Below, one piece after another: positions 1-10,154 of a stretch of 38,251 nucleotides of DNA. The notes under the pieces were generated by a model that saw nothing but the letters and a program-made list of their open reading frames with translations, did no database searches and had not been told where the DNA came from. Location: assembly GCF_000632715.1 (NCBI RefSeq), contig NZ_BAWO01000057.1:1-38251 (forward strand), read 5' to 3'. Source of the DNA: Parageobacillus caldoxylosilyticus NBRC 107762. GTDB lineage: Bacteria; Bacillota; Bacilli; Bacillales; Anoxybacillaceae. The stretch's first letter is position 1. Every line of letters starts with the position of its first letter. Position numbers and translations under genes: made by a program.

Positions 1-3
1 ATA

Positions 4-48
4 TTGCGCACTTTTCATTTTTTCGATAAAATTAGTACCAAGTAATAA
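4..48 (+). promoter_or_regulatory. fabHA promoter with FapR-type operator
   Basis: A sigma-A-like promoter TTGCGC (4-9), 17-base spacer, TAAAAT (27-32) predicts a transcript start near 39. The 17-mer TTAGTACCAAGTAATAA (32-48) lies across that start. It matches the known FapR box of Bacillus lipid genes, TTAGTACC followed by a degenerate mirror half. FapR represses fab genes and is released by malonyl-CoA. The same kind of site sits on the fabI promoter at 27844-27860. The operator call is motif-based. Confidence 0.8.
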
Positions 49-83
49 TAATTGGTTATATAATTCTAAAGGAGATGTTCGGT

Positions 84-1016
84 GTGGGAGCAGGTATTAT
101 TGGAATCGGCCGGTATTTACCGGAAAAGGTGTTGACAAATTTTGATTTGGAAAAAATGATGGATACGTCCGATGAATGGATTCGAACACGAACGGGGATT
201 GAAGAACGAAGAATTGCTGCAGACGACATGGACACTTCCGATATGGCATATTTGGCGGCAAAAAAGGCATTGGAAGACGCAGGAATTGCTCCACAAGACA
301 TTGATTTAATTTTAGTAGCGACAGTAACGCCTGACAGGGCGTTTCCATCTGTCGCCTGCATGCTGCAGGAGCGGCTTGGCGCCGTTAAAGCAGCGGCGCT
401 GGACATTAGCGCGGCGTGCGCCGGGTTTATTTATGGAATGGTGACAGCAAGCCAATTTATTGACAATGGAGCGTATCGTTATATATTGGTAGTCGGGGCA
501 GAAAAACTATCCAAAATCATGGATTGGACCGATCGCAATACAGCAGTATTATTTGGCGATGGCGCCGGAGCAGTCGTCATGGGGCCTGTTTCGCAAGGCC
601 GCGGAATTTTGTCATTTGAATTAGGGGCCGATGGAACAGGAGGAAAACATTTATATAAAGACGAATATATCGTGATGAACGGCAGGGAAGTGTTTAAATT
701 TGCCGTTCGGCAAATGGGAGAATCGAGCATTAACGTTTTAGAAAAAGCAGGCCTATCGAAAGAAGATGTCGATTTTCTTATTCCGCATCAGGCAAACATT
801 CGCATTGTGGAAGCAGCAAGACAACGCCTTGAGCTGCCGGAGGAGAAAATGTCGACAACGATCCGCAAATACGGCAATACGTCAGCTGCCTCGATTCCGA
901 TTTCGCTTGTTGAGGAGCTCGAAGCAGGAAAAATCAAAGAAGATGACTTGATTATTATGGTCGGATTCGGCGGAGGACTGACGTGGGGCGCAATCGCTTT
1001 GCGCTGGGGCCGATAA
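84..1016 (+). CDS. fabHA: beta-ketoacyl-ACP synthase III (FabHA)
   Basis: FabH condenses acetyl-CoA (or branched acyl-CoA primers in Bacilli) with malonyl-ACP to start type II fatty acid synthesis in the cytoplasm. The 310-residue protein carries the thiolase-fold triad: Cys112 in the SAACAGF segment, His235 in IPHQAN and Asn265 in YGNTSAAS, plus a C-terminal GFGGGLTWG loop. I choose the GTG at 84, nine bases after the GGAG at 71-74. The in-frame ATG at 75 abuts the Shine-Dalgarno sequence and would add three residues not expected in the family. fabF follows after 35 bases, so the two are co-transcribed as in B. subtilis. Expression is probably controlled by FapR through the operator at 32-48. 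Confidence 0.95.
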   Translation: MGAGIIGIGRYLPEKVLTNFDLEKMMDTSDEWIRTRTGIEERRIAADDMDTSDMAYLAAKKALEDAGIAPQDIDLILVATVTPDRAFPSVACMLQERLGAVKAAALDISAACAGFIYGMVTASQFIDNGAYRYILVVGAEKLSKIMDWTDRNTAVLFGDGAGAVVMGPVSQGRGILSFELGADGTGGKHLYKDEYIVMNGREVFKFAVRQMGESSINVLEKAGLSKEDVDFLIPHQANIRIVEAARQRLELPEEKMSTTIRKYGNTSAASIPISLVEELEAGKIKEDDLIIMVGFGGGLTWGAIALRWGR

Positions 1017-1051
1017 CAGATCAAGATGGATGAAAAAGGAGAGACGAAGCG

Positions 1052-2293
1052 ATGGAAAAAAGACGAGTCGTTGTTACAGGTCTTGGGGCAGTAACCCCGC
1101 TTGGAAACGATGTGGAAACAACATGGAAAAACATCGTTGCCGGCCAGTCCGGAATCGGGATTGTTACCCGTGTCAATCCCGATGAGTTTCCGGCGAAAGT
1201 AGCAGCGGAAGTAAAAGATTTTAATCCGGAAAGCTTTATCGACCGCCGTGAAGCGCGGAAAATGGACCGCTTTACGCAATATGCGGTTGCTGCTTCGTTG
1301 ATGGCGGTAAAAGATGCCAAGCTGGAAATCACAGAAGAAAACGCAGCAAGAGTCGGCGTTTGGATCGGCTCGGGAATCGGCGGCATGGAAACGTTTGAAC
1401 AGCAGTTTGAAATTTTCCAAAAACGTGGCTACCGCCGGGTCAGCCCGTTTTTTGTGCCGATGATGATCCCGGATATGGCAGCAGGGCAAGTATCTATTAT
1501 TTTAGGTGCAAAGGGAATCAATTCTTGTACCGTCACTGCTTGCGCGACAGGTGCCAATTCGATCGGCGACGCGTTTAAAGTGATTCAGCGCGGCGATGCC
1601 GATGTGATGATTACCGGCGGCACGGAGGCGCCAATTACGAAAATGGCGTTTGCCGGATTTTGCGCCAACACCGCTTTATCGACGAATCCAGATCCAAAAA
1701 CGGCAAGCCGTCCGTTCGATAAAAACCGGGATGGATTTGTCATGGGCGAAGGTGCCGGCATTCTTGTATTAGAAGAACTAGAGCATGCCTTGCGCCGCGG
1801 CGCAACAATTTATGCGGAAATTGTCGGGTACGGAGCAACAGGAGATGCGTATCACATTACTGCACCGGCTCCGGGCGGAGAAGGCGGCGTGCGTGCGATG
1901 CGCCAGGCATTGCAAGATGCGGGGATGAAGCCGGAAGAGATCGATTACATTAACGCGCACGGCACAAGCACGGAATATAATGACAAATATGAAACGATGG
2001 CCATTAAAGAAGTATTCGGCGACTATGCGTACAAACTCGCCGTCAGCTCGACGAAATCAATGACTGGCCATTTGCTTGGAGCGACCGGCGCCGTTGAGGC
2101 GATCTTTTCGATCTTGTCAATCAGAGACGGAATTATTCCGCCGACAATTAACTATGAAACTCCGGATCCGGAATGCGATTTGGACTATGTGCCTAACGTG
2201 GCAAGAAAGCAGGAAGTAAACACGGTGTTAAGCAACTCGTTTGGATTTGGCGGGCATAATGCGACATTGATTTTTAAAAAATATGTAAAATGA
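1052..2293 (+). CDS. fabF: beta-ketoacyl-ACP synthase II (FabF)
   Basis: FabF carries out the condensing step of each elongation cycle, joining malonyl-ACP to acyl-ACP, and is the target of cerulenin. The 413-residue protein has the Cys-His-His triad: Cys164 in TACATGAN, His303 in [11 protein letters not shown] and His340 in [13 protein letters not shown], plus a Gly-rich C-terminal [10 protein letters not shown]. Length fits the family. The ATG is preceded by an aaaaggag-type ribosome site. It is the second and last gene of the fabHA operon; a strong hairpin follows 6 bases after the stop. Confidence 0.96.
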
Positions 2294-2298
2294 CGGTC

Positions 2299-2336
2299 AG
2301 GCTATCTCTCCAAACGGTGAGATAGCCTCTTTTTTC
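2299..2336 (+). terminator. terminator of fabHA-fabF
   Basis: Perfect stem AGGCTATCTC (2299-2308) / GAGATAGCCT (2319-2328) with a 10-base loop, followed by cttttttc and a further T run at 2340-2347. Confidence 0.9.
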
Positions 2337-2385
2337 ACCTTTTTTTTGCTGAATCATACGATAGTGAAAAAAGAGGTGAGAGGAC

Positions 2386-3177
2386 ATGGCCGTTTGCCGA
2401 ACAGACCGATGGCTCGAGAAAGACGGCGACCAGCCAATTCGCTTATGCCAGCGCCTTACTCGTTATTTTCCAGATGCGAGCGCCCAGGACATTTATCATT
2501 ATTTGCTTCCTTATGGTATGTATCGACCGGCGAAAACTATAAAAGAGATTGTGGAACAAATGAAACAAAAGGATATGTGGAAACGGGTCGAAGCGGTTTA
2601 CGAGAAGCGGAAAAAAGATTGGAACGGCCCGGATGTCCCTATTTTTCTATTTCCGGCTGATTCCTATAATCGAAAATTAGTGCGTGAATTTAACGGGAAA
2701 GGCGGCGTCGCTTTTCATGACAAACTGTTTCTTTTTTTATTGCCGCACCACACCAATAAAGAAATCGAAGCGTTAGTAACGCATGAGTACAATCATGTTT
2801 GCCGCCTAAATAAACAGAAAAAGAAATACGAAAAGATGACGCTTTTAGATGCGGTCATATTAGAAGGGCTTGCTGAAAGCGCCGTAGAGCGTTATGTCGG
2901 AAAAGATCATCGGGCCAGCTGGACTTCTTATTATTCCGATGAGCTGCTTCATCATTTTTGGCAACGTTATGTCGCGCCGCATCGCTCGATTTCGACGCAA
3001 CACCCGTTATGTTCCCGCATCCTTTACGGACTAGGTTTTTATCCGGACATGGTTGGATATGCGGTTGGGTATGCGATTGTCTGCCGTTGCTTGGAGCGGG
3101 GAAAAGAATTGGCCGAGTTGATGGATATGGATTCGGAGCAAATGTTGCAGATTGCCGCGTTCGAAGGCGGCGAATAG
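2386..3177 (+). CDS. yjaZ: YjaZ-like DUF2268 putative zinc metalloprotease
   Basis: This is a 263-residue protein of the DUF2268 family, represented by B. subtilis YjaZ, which also lies directly after fabF. The zincin signature HEYNH is at 133-137 (HExxH: His133, Glu134, His137). Glu160 in the segment ILEGLAE is a reasonable third metal ligand, as in gluzincins. I see no signal peptide or clear membrane segment, so it is probably cytoplasmic. The substrate is unknown. The ATG follows a gaggtgagagg ribosome site. In B. subtilis the app oligopeptide operon sits between yjaZ and yjbA; it is absent here. Family assignment is secure; proteolytic activity is inferred from the motif. Confidence 0.85.
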   Translation: MAVCRTDRWLEKDGDQPIRLCQRLTRYFPDASAQDIYHYLLPYGMYRPAKTIKEIVEQMKQKDMWKRVEAVYEKRKKDWNGPDVPIFLFPADSYNRKLVREFNGKGGVAFHDKLFLFLLPHHTNKEIEALVTHEYNHVCRLNKQKKKYEKMTLLDAVILEGLAESAVERYVGKDHRASWTSYYSDELLHHFWQRYVAPHRSISTQHPLCSRILYGLGFYPDMVGYAVGYAIVCRCLERGKELAELMDMDSEQMLQIAAFEGGE

Positions 3178-3249
3178 TCATGATTACCATCGGGTGCTCA
3201 TATATGTAAAACTAGGATGGACAAGTTGAGATGAAAGAAGTGGGACCCG

Positions 3250-3456
3250 ATGGTTCGCATATTTCTTTACTTAGTTGGCTTTGGCTTTTCCGTTGTTGGC
3301 GGAATGATGATCATTACATACTTAAACATCATGACGCCAGAGCGGGGATGGAGTGAATATTTTTTCTATATTTGCACGAGAAGCGAGTGTTATTTATTTC
3401 CTATTGGCGTATTGCTTATGTGGGGAAGTTTATATTTTCCCGGCCGAGAACCGTAA
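3250..3456 (+). CDS. small two-span membrane protein, unassigned
   Basis: This 68-residue protein has a hydrophobic segment at about 3-26 (FLYLVGFGFSVVGGMMII) and a second at about 48-63, with a short polar loop between containing a Cys pair (CTRSEC). Its ribosome site is weak (gaaagaagtggg). It lies between yjaZ and yjbA on the same strand. I do not recognise a named family. Two clear membrane spans and a sensible position make it likely to be real, but this is a moderate-confidence call. Confidence 0.6.
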   Translation: MVRIFLYLVGFGFSVVGGMMIITYLNIMTPERGWSEYFFYICTRSECYLFPIGVLLMWGSLYFPGREP

Positions 3457-3541
3457 TGGAGAAAAGAGGTTTGCATGGAATAAAATTCTTCCCCTCTGCC
3501 TATACTGATGGACAAACAGGTTTGGAAGTGAGGGGTATCGT

Positions 3542-4282
3542 ATGCTGTATCTGCATGACATTTGGGTGAACTGGTTTGAAGGGGAAGAGAACGGATACAA
3601 CGTATGTCATTTCCATGAGTGGCGAAAGGATGATCAAGTGGAATTGCTCGATCAAGTGCCGCTGTTAAAAGTTTCTTCCGCCTTATTTGACTATATTGAA
3701 AACAGCTTATCAGAGATTCCAAAACCACTTTTAGAGGATGTATACCAGAAGGCGTATGTGCGTAAAAATCATGAACGCATTCAGCTCGATTACTGTTTTG
3801 TGGTAACAGATGGATTTGGCATTCTTGCCGTTGATACGATTGGCTACAATATTCCGATTCGGAAGAGCCGTCTCATTCCAAGACAGGAACAGCTTGTGTA
3901 TGAAATGGTAGCCGATCAGCAGGAAGAACCATATCCGCTGCCAACATACGAAAAAGAGTATCACATTTTATCTCCATCACCTGAGCTAATGCATGGGCTG
4001 ACACGGAAAGAACGGCAGTTGAAACAGCTTTTATTTATGGCGCTTGATCAGCTCTACTCGACGAAAAATGTGGCAGAAGTGCGTTACTGGTATACGGAAT
4101 GGGCGCCGCAAAAATACCCTGACATCCAAAAAATGTCATTTGAAGAGGCGTGGCAGCACTTATACGAGGAGACAAAATGCGGATGGTCGGAACGGCATGA
4201 GCAGCTCTGCGAAAAATTAATCAAAGGACAGCCGTTTTTTGAAAAAATTTGGGAAATGGAGCAAGAACCGAAAGTGAATTAA
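3542..4282 (+). CDS. yjbA: YjbA, DUF3603 family protein
   Basis: This 246-residue soluble protein matches B. subtilis YjbA in length, in its opening segment ([17 protein letters not shown]) and in its place next to trpS. It belongs to the DUF3603/UPF0736 group of Firmicute proteins of unknown function. No signal peptide, membrane span or catalytic motif is visible; the C-terminal half is rich in charged residues. The ATG follows gaagtgagggg. The gene faces trpS, and the two share a bidirectional terminator at 4402-4437. Confidence 0.88.
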   Translation: MLYLHDIWVNWFEGEENGYNVCHFHEWRKDDQVELLDQVPLLKVSSALFDYIENSLSEIPKPLLEDVYQKAYVRKNHERIQLDYCFVVTDGFGILAVDTIGYNIPIRKSRLIPRQEQLVYEMVADQQEEPYPLPTYEKEYHILSPSPELMHGLTRKERQLKQLLFMALDQLYSTKNVAEVRYWYTEWAPQKYPDIQKMSFEEAWQHLYEETKCGWSERHEQLCEKLIKGQPFFEKIWEMEQEPKVN

Positions 4283-4401
4283 ATAGCAACACAGGTAATG
4301 ATGGGATGTTTTCGCTTTTTATGAGCTAATTTCGTCAGAAAAACGGATTGTGAACGATTTATTTATTGATTCATCAACACGCCTGAGGTGATGAAACAGG
4401 A

Positions 4402-4437
4402 AAAGTGGCTGACGCGATTTTGCGTCAGCCACTTTTT
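4402..4437. terminator. bidirectional terminator between yjbA and trpS
   Basis: A 15-base-pair perfect stem (4402-4416 with 4423-4437) closes a six-base gatttt loop. It starts with four A and ends in a T run, so it can stop trpS transcripts on the minus strand and rightward readthrough from yjbA. Confidence 0.88.
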
Positions 4438-4440
4438 TCT

Positions 4441-5730
<1,290 letters not shown>

Positions 5731-5737
5731 GATTTTT

Positions 5738-5766
5738 ATTGTAAAATATATAGTTGCTATGTGCAA
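5738..5766 (-). promoter_or_regulatory. sigma-A promoter of the trpS T-box leader
   Basis: On the minus strand, TTGCAC (5766-5761), a 17-base spacer and TACAAT (5743-5738) form a near-consensus promoter. The predicted start near 5730 coincides with the 5' edge of T-box stem I. Confidence 0.85.
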
Positions 5767-6227
5767 GTTTCTTTTTATACTATAGCAAGGAATAGGAGAA
5801 AGTTAAATAAAATATATAAATAACATGGATAAAAAATGATGATGTATAAAATTTGTATAAAGCTTTTGGCTGGCACAAAAGAAAAAAGATAGGGTATTAT
5901 TTGATTGAGTCAACGCTCTAGAGAAAAAGAACCCTGATTATGTCTAAAAGTATATCGAATGTAGACTGGGGAAATCAACTGAAGAGTGCCATTTGTCAGC
6001 TTGTCAAGATAAATATATTTCCCCCTATCTGCCATGCTTTACACAAAACTTTTTGACACTACCGATACGGGAAAGCGTTTATTCTTATTTCAAAGTGTTG
6101 TTTAATAATTTTTTATCTATACATTATTTTCTAAATTATCTTAATAAAGTTATGTTTTTAGTGGTAAATAAAATAAAGATAAAAACATGCGAAAGTTGTC
6201 TTCCTTAACACGATACAAAAAAACGGT

Positions 6228-6242
6228 ATGTAAGCGCTTTAA
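6228..6242 (+). promoter_or_regulatory. candidate CcpA cre site upstream of oppA
   Basis: ATGTAAGCGCTTTAA matches the Bacillus cre consensus WTGWAARCGYTWWCW at 14 of 15 positions (A replaces the C near the end). It lies 25 bases before the candidate -35 of the opp promoter, a position compatible with carbon control of peptide uptake. Motif evidence only. Confidence 0.55.
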
Positions 6243-6266
6243 AGTTTACAAAAAATAAATTTTTTA

Positions 6267-6295
6267 TTTACAATTGTCGAAAAAAAATATAAAAT
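6267..6295 (+). promoter_or_regulatory. candidate opp operon promoter
   Basis: TTTACA (6267-6272), 17 bases, TAAAAT (6290-6295). This predicts an untranslated leader of about 235 bases before oppA. Because the region is so AT-rich, other -10-like sequences exist and this choice is tentative. Confidence 0.45.
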
Positions 6296-6476
6296 TACAG
6301 ATAGTTAGAATGAATGATTCAATATATAATAAAAATTCAGAAAATAATAAAATAAAAATTTCTTTTTAAATATATTAATAACCTTTATAATGAAAATTAA
6401 AATAAATATTCCGATAAATAAAGATAGTGAAAAAATTTTTTGTTTTGCTTAGAAAAAATGATTTTAATTTATTAAC

Positions 6477-6505
6477 AAAAGTTCTACGCTTTACGCGGAA
6501 CTTTT
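6477..6505 (+). other. hairpin in the oppA 5' leader
   Basis: AAAAGTTC (6477-6484) pairs with GAACTTTT (6498-6505), with an inner CGC/GCG stem closed by a TTTAC loop and a TA bulge. It is not followed by a T run (gagaataaaa), so it is more likely a leader structure such as an mRNA-stabilising hairpin than a terminator. It ends 33 bases before the oppA start. Confidence 0.6.
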
Positions 6506-6538
6506 GAGAATAAAAAATTATTTTTAGGGGGGAAATCT

Positions 6539-8185
6539 ATGAAGAAAAGGCTTTCTGTTCTTTTTAGCTTAATGCTAGTATTGAGCCTTTTCCTTTCTGC
6601 GTGTGGTGGTTTCCAAAAAGGTGATGAATCCGCCGGTGAGAAAGGAAAAAGCGGGGACAAAGCCGCCAATGTTCCGCAAGAATTGCATATTAACATTAAA
6701 ACAGAGCCATTCTCACTAAACCCAGGTCTAGCCAATGATAGTGTTTCTAGTAACGTTTTAAACCAAACATTTGAAGGATTAACCCGTATTAAAAACGGCA
6801 AACCTGAGTTAGCTATGGCTGAAAGTTATGAAGTTTCTAAAGATTTAAAAACATACACATTCAAATTGCGCGATGCAAAATGGTCCAATGGCGATCCAGT
6901 TACTGCGAAAGATTTCGAATATGCGTGGAAATGGGCACTTGATCCGAAAAATCAATCGCAATATGCATATCAGCTTTATTACATTAAAAATGGTCAAGCA
7001 TTTAACGAAGGAAAAGCAAAAGCAGAAGATGTTGGTGTAAAAGCAATTGACGATAAAACGTTACAAGTTACGCTTGAGAACCCAACACCTTACTTCTTAG
7101 AATTAACAGCGTTCTATACGTATTTCCCAGTAAATAGCAAAATTGCTCAGAAAAATCCAAAATGGTATACAAACGCTGGTCCTGACTACACTTCGAACGG
7201 ACCATTCAAGATGGTTTCTTGGGAACATAATAACAAAATCGTTTTGGAAAAGAACGAAAATTACTGGGATGCGAAAAATGTAAAATTAACAAAAATTGAA
7301 ATGGTTATGGTCAACGATACCAACACAGAGCTTTCTATGTTTGATAATGGTGAGTTGGATTGGGCAGGTATGCCTACTGGTCAATTGCCTCCAGACTCTT
7401 TGCCAAAATTAAAAGAGGAAGGTAAATTACACGTTCAACCAATTGCTGGTGTTTACTGGTATAAATTTAATACGGAAAAACCGCCGTTGAACAACGTCAA
7501 CATTCGTAAAGCGCTGGCGTACGCCATCGATCGCAAAGCGATTGTTGAAAACGTAACAAAAGGCGAACAAATTCCGGCTATGGCTGCAGTGCCGCCAACG
7601 ATGTTCCCTGAGAACAAAAAAGGTTATTTCAAAGATAATGATGTGAAAAAAGCAAAAGAATACTTGAAAAAAGGCCTTCAAGAGCTTGGATTAAAAGATG
7701 TGAAAGATTTGCCGCCTATTACCCTATCGTTTAATACTGATGATCAACATGTGAAAATTGCTCAGGCGATTCAAGATATGTGGAAGAAAAACTTGGGCGT
7801 TGAAGTAAAACTTGAGAATGCTGAGTGGGCAGTTTACATTGATAAATTGCATTCTGGCGACTATCAAATCGGCCGTATGGGTTGGTTAGGCGACTTTAAC
7901 GATCCAATCAACTTCCTAGAGCTGTTCCGCGACAAAAAGGGCGGAAATAATGATACAAACTGGGAAAATCCGAAATATAAACAGTTATTAATCGATTCCC
8001 AAAAAGAAAAAGATCCTGAAAAACGCAAAGAAATGCTAAAACAGGCAGAAGCCATTTTAATGGATGAAATGCCAATCGCGCCAATCTATTTCTACACGAA
8101 TACGTGGGTGCAAAAAGATAACTTAAAAGGTGTAGAAATGTCCGGCCTTGGCGATGTCCAATTTAAATGGGCATATTTTGAATAA
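6539..8185 (+). CDS. oppA: oligopeptide ABC transporter substrate-binding lipoprotein (OppA)
   Basis: OppA captures oligopeptides outside the membrane and hands them to OppBCDF. In Bacilli this feeds nutrition and imports Phr/CSF-type signalling peptides that affect sporulation and competence. The 548-residue protein begins with a lipoprotein signal peptide: MKKR, a hydrophobic core and the lipobox LSAC with Cys22 as the lipid-modified residue. A Gly/Ser/Lys-rich linker follows, then a full SBP_bac_5 domain (for example LRDAKWSNGDPVTAKDFEYA at about 114-133). The ATG follows an AGGGGGG ribosome site. It is the first gene of the opp operon and is separated from oppB by a strong hairpin that probably raises its relative expression. 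Confidence 0.96.
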   Translation: MKKRLSVLFSLMLVLSLFLSACGGFQKGDESAGEKGKSGDKAANVPQELHINIKTEPFSLNPGLANDSVSSNVLNQTFEGLTRIKNGKPELAMAESYEVSKDLKTYTFKLRDAKWSNGDPVTAKDFEYAWKWALDPKNQSQYAYQLYYIKNGQAFNEGKAKAEDVGVKAIDDKTLQVTLENPTPYFLELTAFYTYFPVNSKIAQKNPKWYTNAGPDYTSNGPFKMVSWEHNNKIVLEKNENYWDAKNVKLTKIEMVMVNDTNTELSMFDNGELDWAGMPTGQLPPDSLPKLKEEGKLHVQPIAGVYWYKFNTEKPPLNNVNIRKALAYAIDRKAIVENVTKGEQIPAMAAVPPTMFPENKKGYFKDNDVKKAKEYLKKGLQELGLKDVKDLPPITLSFNTDDQHVKIAQAIQDMWKKNLGVEVKLENAEWAVYIDKLHSGDYQIGRMGWLGDFNDPINFLELFRDKKGGNNDTNWENPKYKQLLIDSQKEKDPEKRKEMLKQAEAILMDEMPIAPIYFYTNTWVQKDNLKGVEMSGLGDVQFKWAYFE

Positions 8186-8210
8186 AATCGTACGTCGTGA
8201 AAGGTGATAA

Positions 8211-8242
8211 GAAGGTATATGAGGGAGACCTCATATACCTTC
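8211..8242 (+). other. strong oppA-oppB intercistronic hairpin
   Basis: GAAGGTATATGAGG (8211-8224) pairs perfectly with 8229-8242 over 14 base pairs, closed by a GAGA (GNRA-type) tetraloop. It lies 25 bases after the oppA stop and is followed by attcctgttaagg and then a TATTTTTTTG run 13 bases on, so it is not a canonical terminator. It most likely protects or attenuates, giving more oppA than oppBCDF. Confidence 0.8.
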
Positions 8243-8287
8243 ATTCCTGTTAAGGTATTTTTTGCAGAAAATGGAGGTGTAGGAAAT

Positions 8288-9223
8288 TTGTTGAGATATA
8301 TAAGCAAACGTTTGCTCTACATGCTTATGTCTTTGTTTTTAATTGTAACAGTGACATTCTTTTTAATGCGTGCTGCTCCGGGAGGACCGTTCTCGAGCGA
8401 AAAACAAGTTCCGCCAGAGATCGAGAAAAACTTGAACGAATATTATGGACTCGATCGCCCTTGGTATATCCAATACTTTGATTATTTGGTTTCTATTGCT
8501 AAATGGGATTTCGGTCCTTCATTTAAATATAAAGGACAGACTGTTAACGATTTAATTAATGAAGGATTTCCGGTTTCCTTTTTCCTCGGTATGGAATCGT
8601 TATTAATCGCCATAAGTATTGGAGTTTTACTGGGAATTATTGCGGCTTTAAACCATAATAAATGGCAAGATTATGCGGCGATGGTTTTCGCGGTTCTAGG
8701 AATCTCTGTTCCAAGCTTTATTATGGCGTCCATTTTGCAGTATTTTTTAGCGATCAAACTAGGCTGGTTTCCAGTTGCGCGTTGGGAATCGCTGCAACAT
8801 ACTGTTTTGCCTGCGCTTGCTCTTGCAGCAATGCCAATGGCATTTATTGCCCGTTTAACTCGTTCCAGTATGTTAGAAGTATTAGGCAATGATTATATTC
8901 GCACGGCGAAAGCGAAAGGGCTCTCACAAGGACAAATCACAGTAAAACACGCCATTCGCAATGCGATACTTCCAGTTGTAACTTATTTAGGTCCTTTGTC
9001 TGCACAAATTTTAACGGGTAGCTTTGTGATTGAAAAGATTTTTGGCATCCCAGGACTTGGAAGCCATTTTGTAACAAGCATTACCAATCGCGACTATACA
9101 ACGATTATGGGTGTCACGGTGTTTTACAGTATTCTACTATTATTGTCTGTGCTGCTCGTTGATATTGCTTATGGCTTTATTGATCCACGCATTAAGTTAG
9201 CCGGTGGTAAGAAAGGGGAGTAA
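8288..9223 (+). CDS. oppB: oligopeptide ABC transporter permease OppB
   Basis: OppB is one of the two membrane channel subunits of the oligopeptide importer. The protein has six hydrophobic segments, the first starting at residue 4-8 ([15 protein letters not shown]), and the permease EAA-like loop [29 protein letters not shown] that contacts the ATPases. The AAPGGPFS segment is typical of OppB. I choose the TTG at 8288: GGAGG (8273-8277) lies ten bases upstream, and the resulting 311 residues starting Met-Leu-Arg-Tyr match the family start. An ATG at 8204 lies upstream of and inside the intercistronic hairpin and has no ribosome site. Confidence 0.94.
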   Translation: MLRYISKRLLYMLMSLFLIVTVTFFLMRAAPGGPFSSEKQVPPEIEKNLNEYYGLDRPWYIQYFDYLVSIAKWDFGPSFKYKGQTVNDLINEGFPVSFFLGMESLLIAISIGVLLGIIAALNHNKWQDYAAMVFAVLGISVPSFIMASILQYFLAIKLGWFPVARWESLQHTVLPALALAAMPMAFIARLTRSSMLEVLGNDYIRTAKAKGLSQGQITVKHAIRNAILPVVTYLGPLSAQILTGSFVIEKIFGIPGLGSHFVTSITNRDYTTIMGVTVFYSILLLLSVLLVDIAYGFIDPRIKLAGGKKGE

Positions 9224-9225
9224 TC

Positions 9226-10143
9226 ATGCAGCAGATTCCGAAAGAGATGTTCCAGCCAGCGGTAGCCAATGTTGGAGAAGCGGAGAAGTTGTCAAAACCG
9301 AGCCTTTCGTTTTGGAAAGATGTTTCGATACGTTTTCGAAAAAATAAATTGGCTATGTTTGGATTAATTCTATTAATTCTTTTAGTGTTCATGGCCATTT
9401 TTGGTCCGTACATGACAAAATATGATTATGCAACGAATGATTTAATGAATACAAACCAGCCGCCTTCTTCCAAACATTGGTTTGGAACCGATGAACTTGG
9501 ACGTGATATATTTACTCGCACATGGTATGGTGCTCGTATCTCTTTATTTATCGGATTGGCAGCTGCGCTGATCGATTTGGTGATCGGAGTGCTTTGGGGA
9601 GGAATTGCTGGCTACCGTGGCGGAAAAACGGATGAAATCATGATGCGCATCGCTGATATTTTATATGGAGTTCCATATTTGCTTTTAGTCATCATATTAA
9701 TGGTTATTTTGGGACAAGGGTTAGGAACCATGATCCTTGCAATGACGATTACTGGCTGGGTAAATATGGCTCGTATTGTTCGGGGACAAGTGTTGCAGTT
9801 GAAAAACCAAGAATATGTATTGGCAGCGCGGACGCTTGGCGCGAGCACGTCCAGAATCATGTTTAAGCATTTGATTCCTAATGCCATGGGCTCGATCCTT
9901 GTTACGATGACGTTAACGATTCCGAACGCCATTTTTACAGAGGCATTTTTAAGCTATTTAGGATTAGGTGTTCCACAGCCGTTAGCAAGTTGGGGAACAA
10001 TGGCTTCAGAAGGGGTACAGGCATTGCAATATTATCCATGGCGTCTGTTTTTCCCGGCTACATTTATTTGCTTAACTATGTTTGCTTTTAATGTAGTGGG
10101 AGACGGGCTACGTGATGCATTAGATCCAAGATTACGCAAGTAG
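9226..10143 (+). CDS. oppC: oligopeptide ABC transporter permease OppC
   Basis: OppC is the second channel subunit, pairing with OppB. The 305-residue protein has the long cytosolic N-terminal tail of the family, a first membrane span at about 42-62 (LAMFGLILLILLVFMAIFG), the HWFGTDELGRDIFTR motif typical of OppC/DppC, and the ATPase-contact loop EYVLAARTLGASTSRIMFKHLIPNA. It starts two bases after the oppB stop, with a gaaaggggag ribosome site inside the end of oppB, so the two are translationally coupled. Confidence 0.95.
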   Translation: MQQIPKEMFQPAVANVGEAEKLSKPSLSFWKDVSIRFRKNKLAMFGLILLILLVFMAIFGPYMTKYDYATNDLMNTNQPPSSKHWFGTDELGRDIFTRTWYGARISLFIGLAAALIDLVIGVLWGGIAGYRGGKTDEIMMRIADILYGVPYLLLVIILMVILGQGLGTMILAMTITGWVNMARIVRGQVLQLKNQEYVLAARTLGASTSRIMFKHLIPNAMGSILVTMTLTIPNAIFTEAFLSYLGLGVPQPLASWGTMASEGVQALQYYPWRLFFPATFICLTMFAFNVVGDGLRDALDPRLRK

Positions 10144-10154
10144 GATGTGAGAGT

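Larger units (their letters stand above)
5767..6538. other. long AT-rich intergenic region upstream of oppA
   Basis: About 770 bases separate the trpS promoter from oppA. The stretch from about 6080 to 6480 is extremely AT-rich. It holds a candidate catabolite-responsive element (6228-6242), a weaker similar site (6069-6083), a candidate promoter (6267-6295) and a leader hairpin (6477-6505). The open frame at 5993-6208 has no convincing ribosome site and low-complexity content, so I do not treat it as a gene. In B. subtilis trpS and oppA are also adjacent, so no gene need be missing. Confidence 0.6.

Noticed and set aside
788-1489. Minus-strand open frame of 233 residues across fabHA-fabF
   Set aside because: It is an antisense shadow of two clearly coding genes, with Cys/His/Arg-rich low-quality sequence and no ribosome site.
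2346-2660. Plus-strand frame of 104 residues before and inside yjaZ
   Set aside because: It overlaps yjaZ in another frame and begins just after the fabF terminator without a ribosome site; yjaZ has the family motif.
5993-6208. 71-residue frame in the oppA leader
   Set aside because: AT-rich, low-complexity, no Shine-Dalgarno sequence, and inside a regulatory region.
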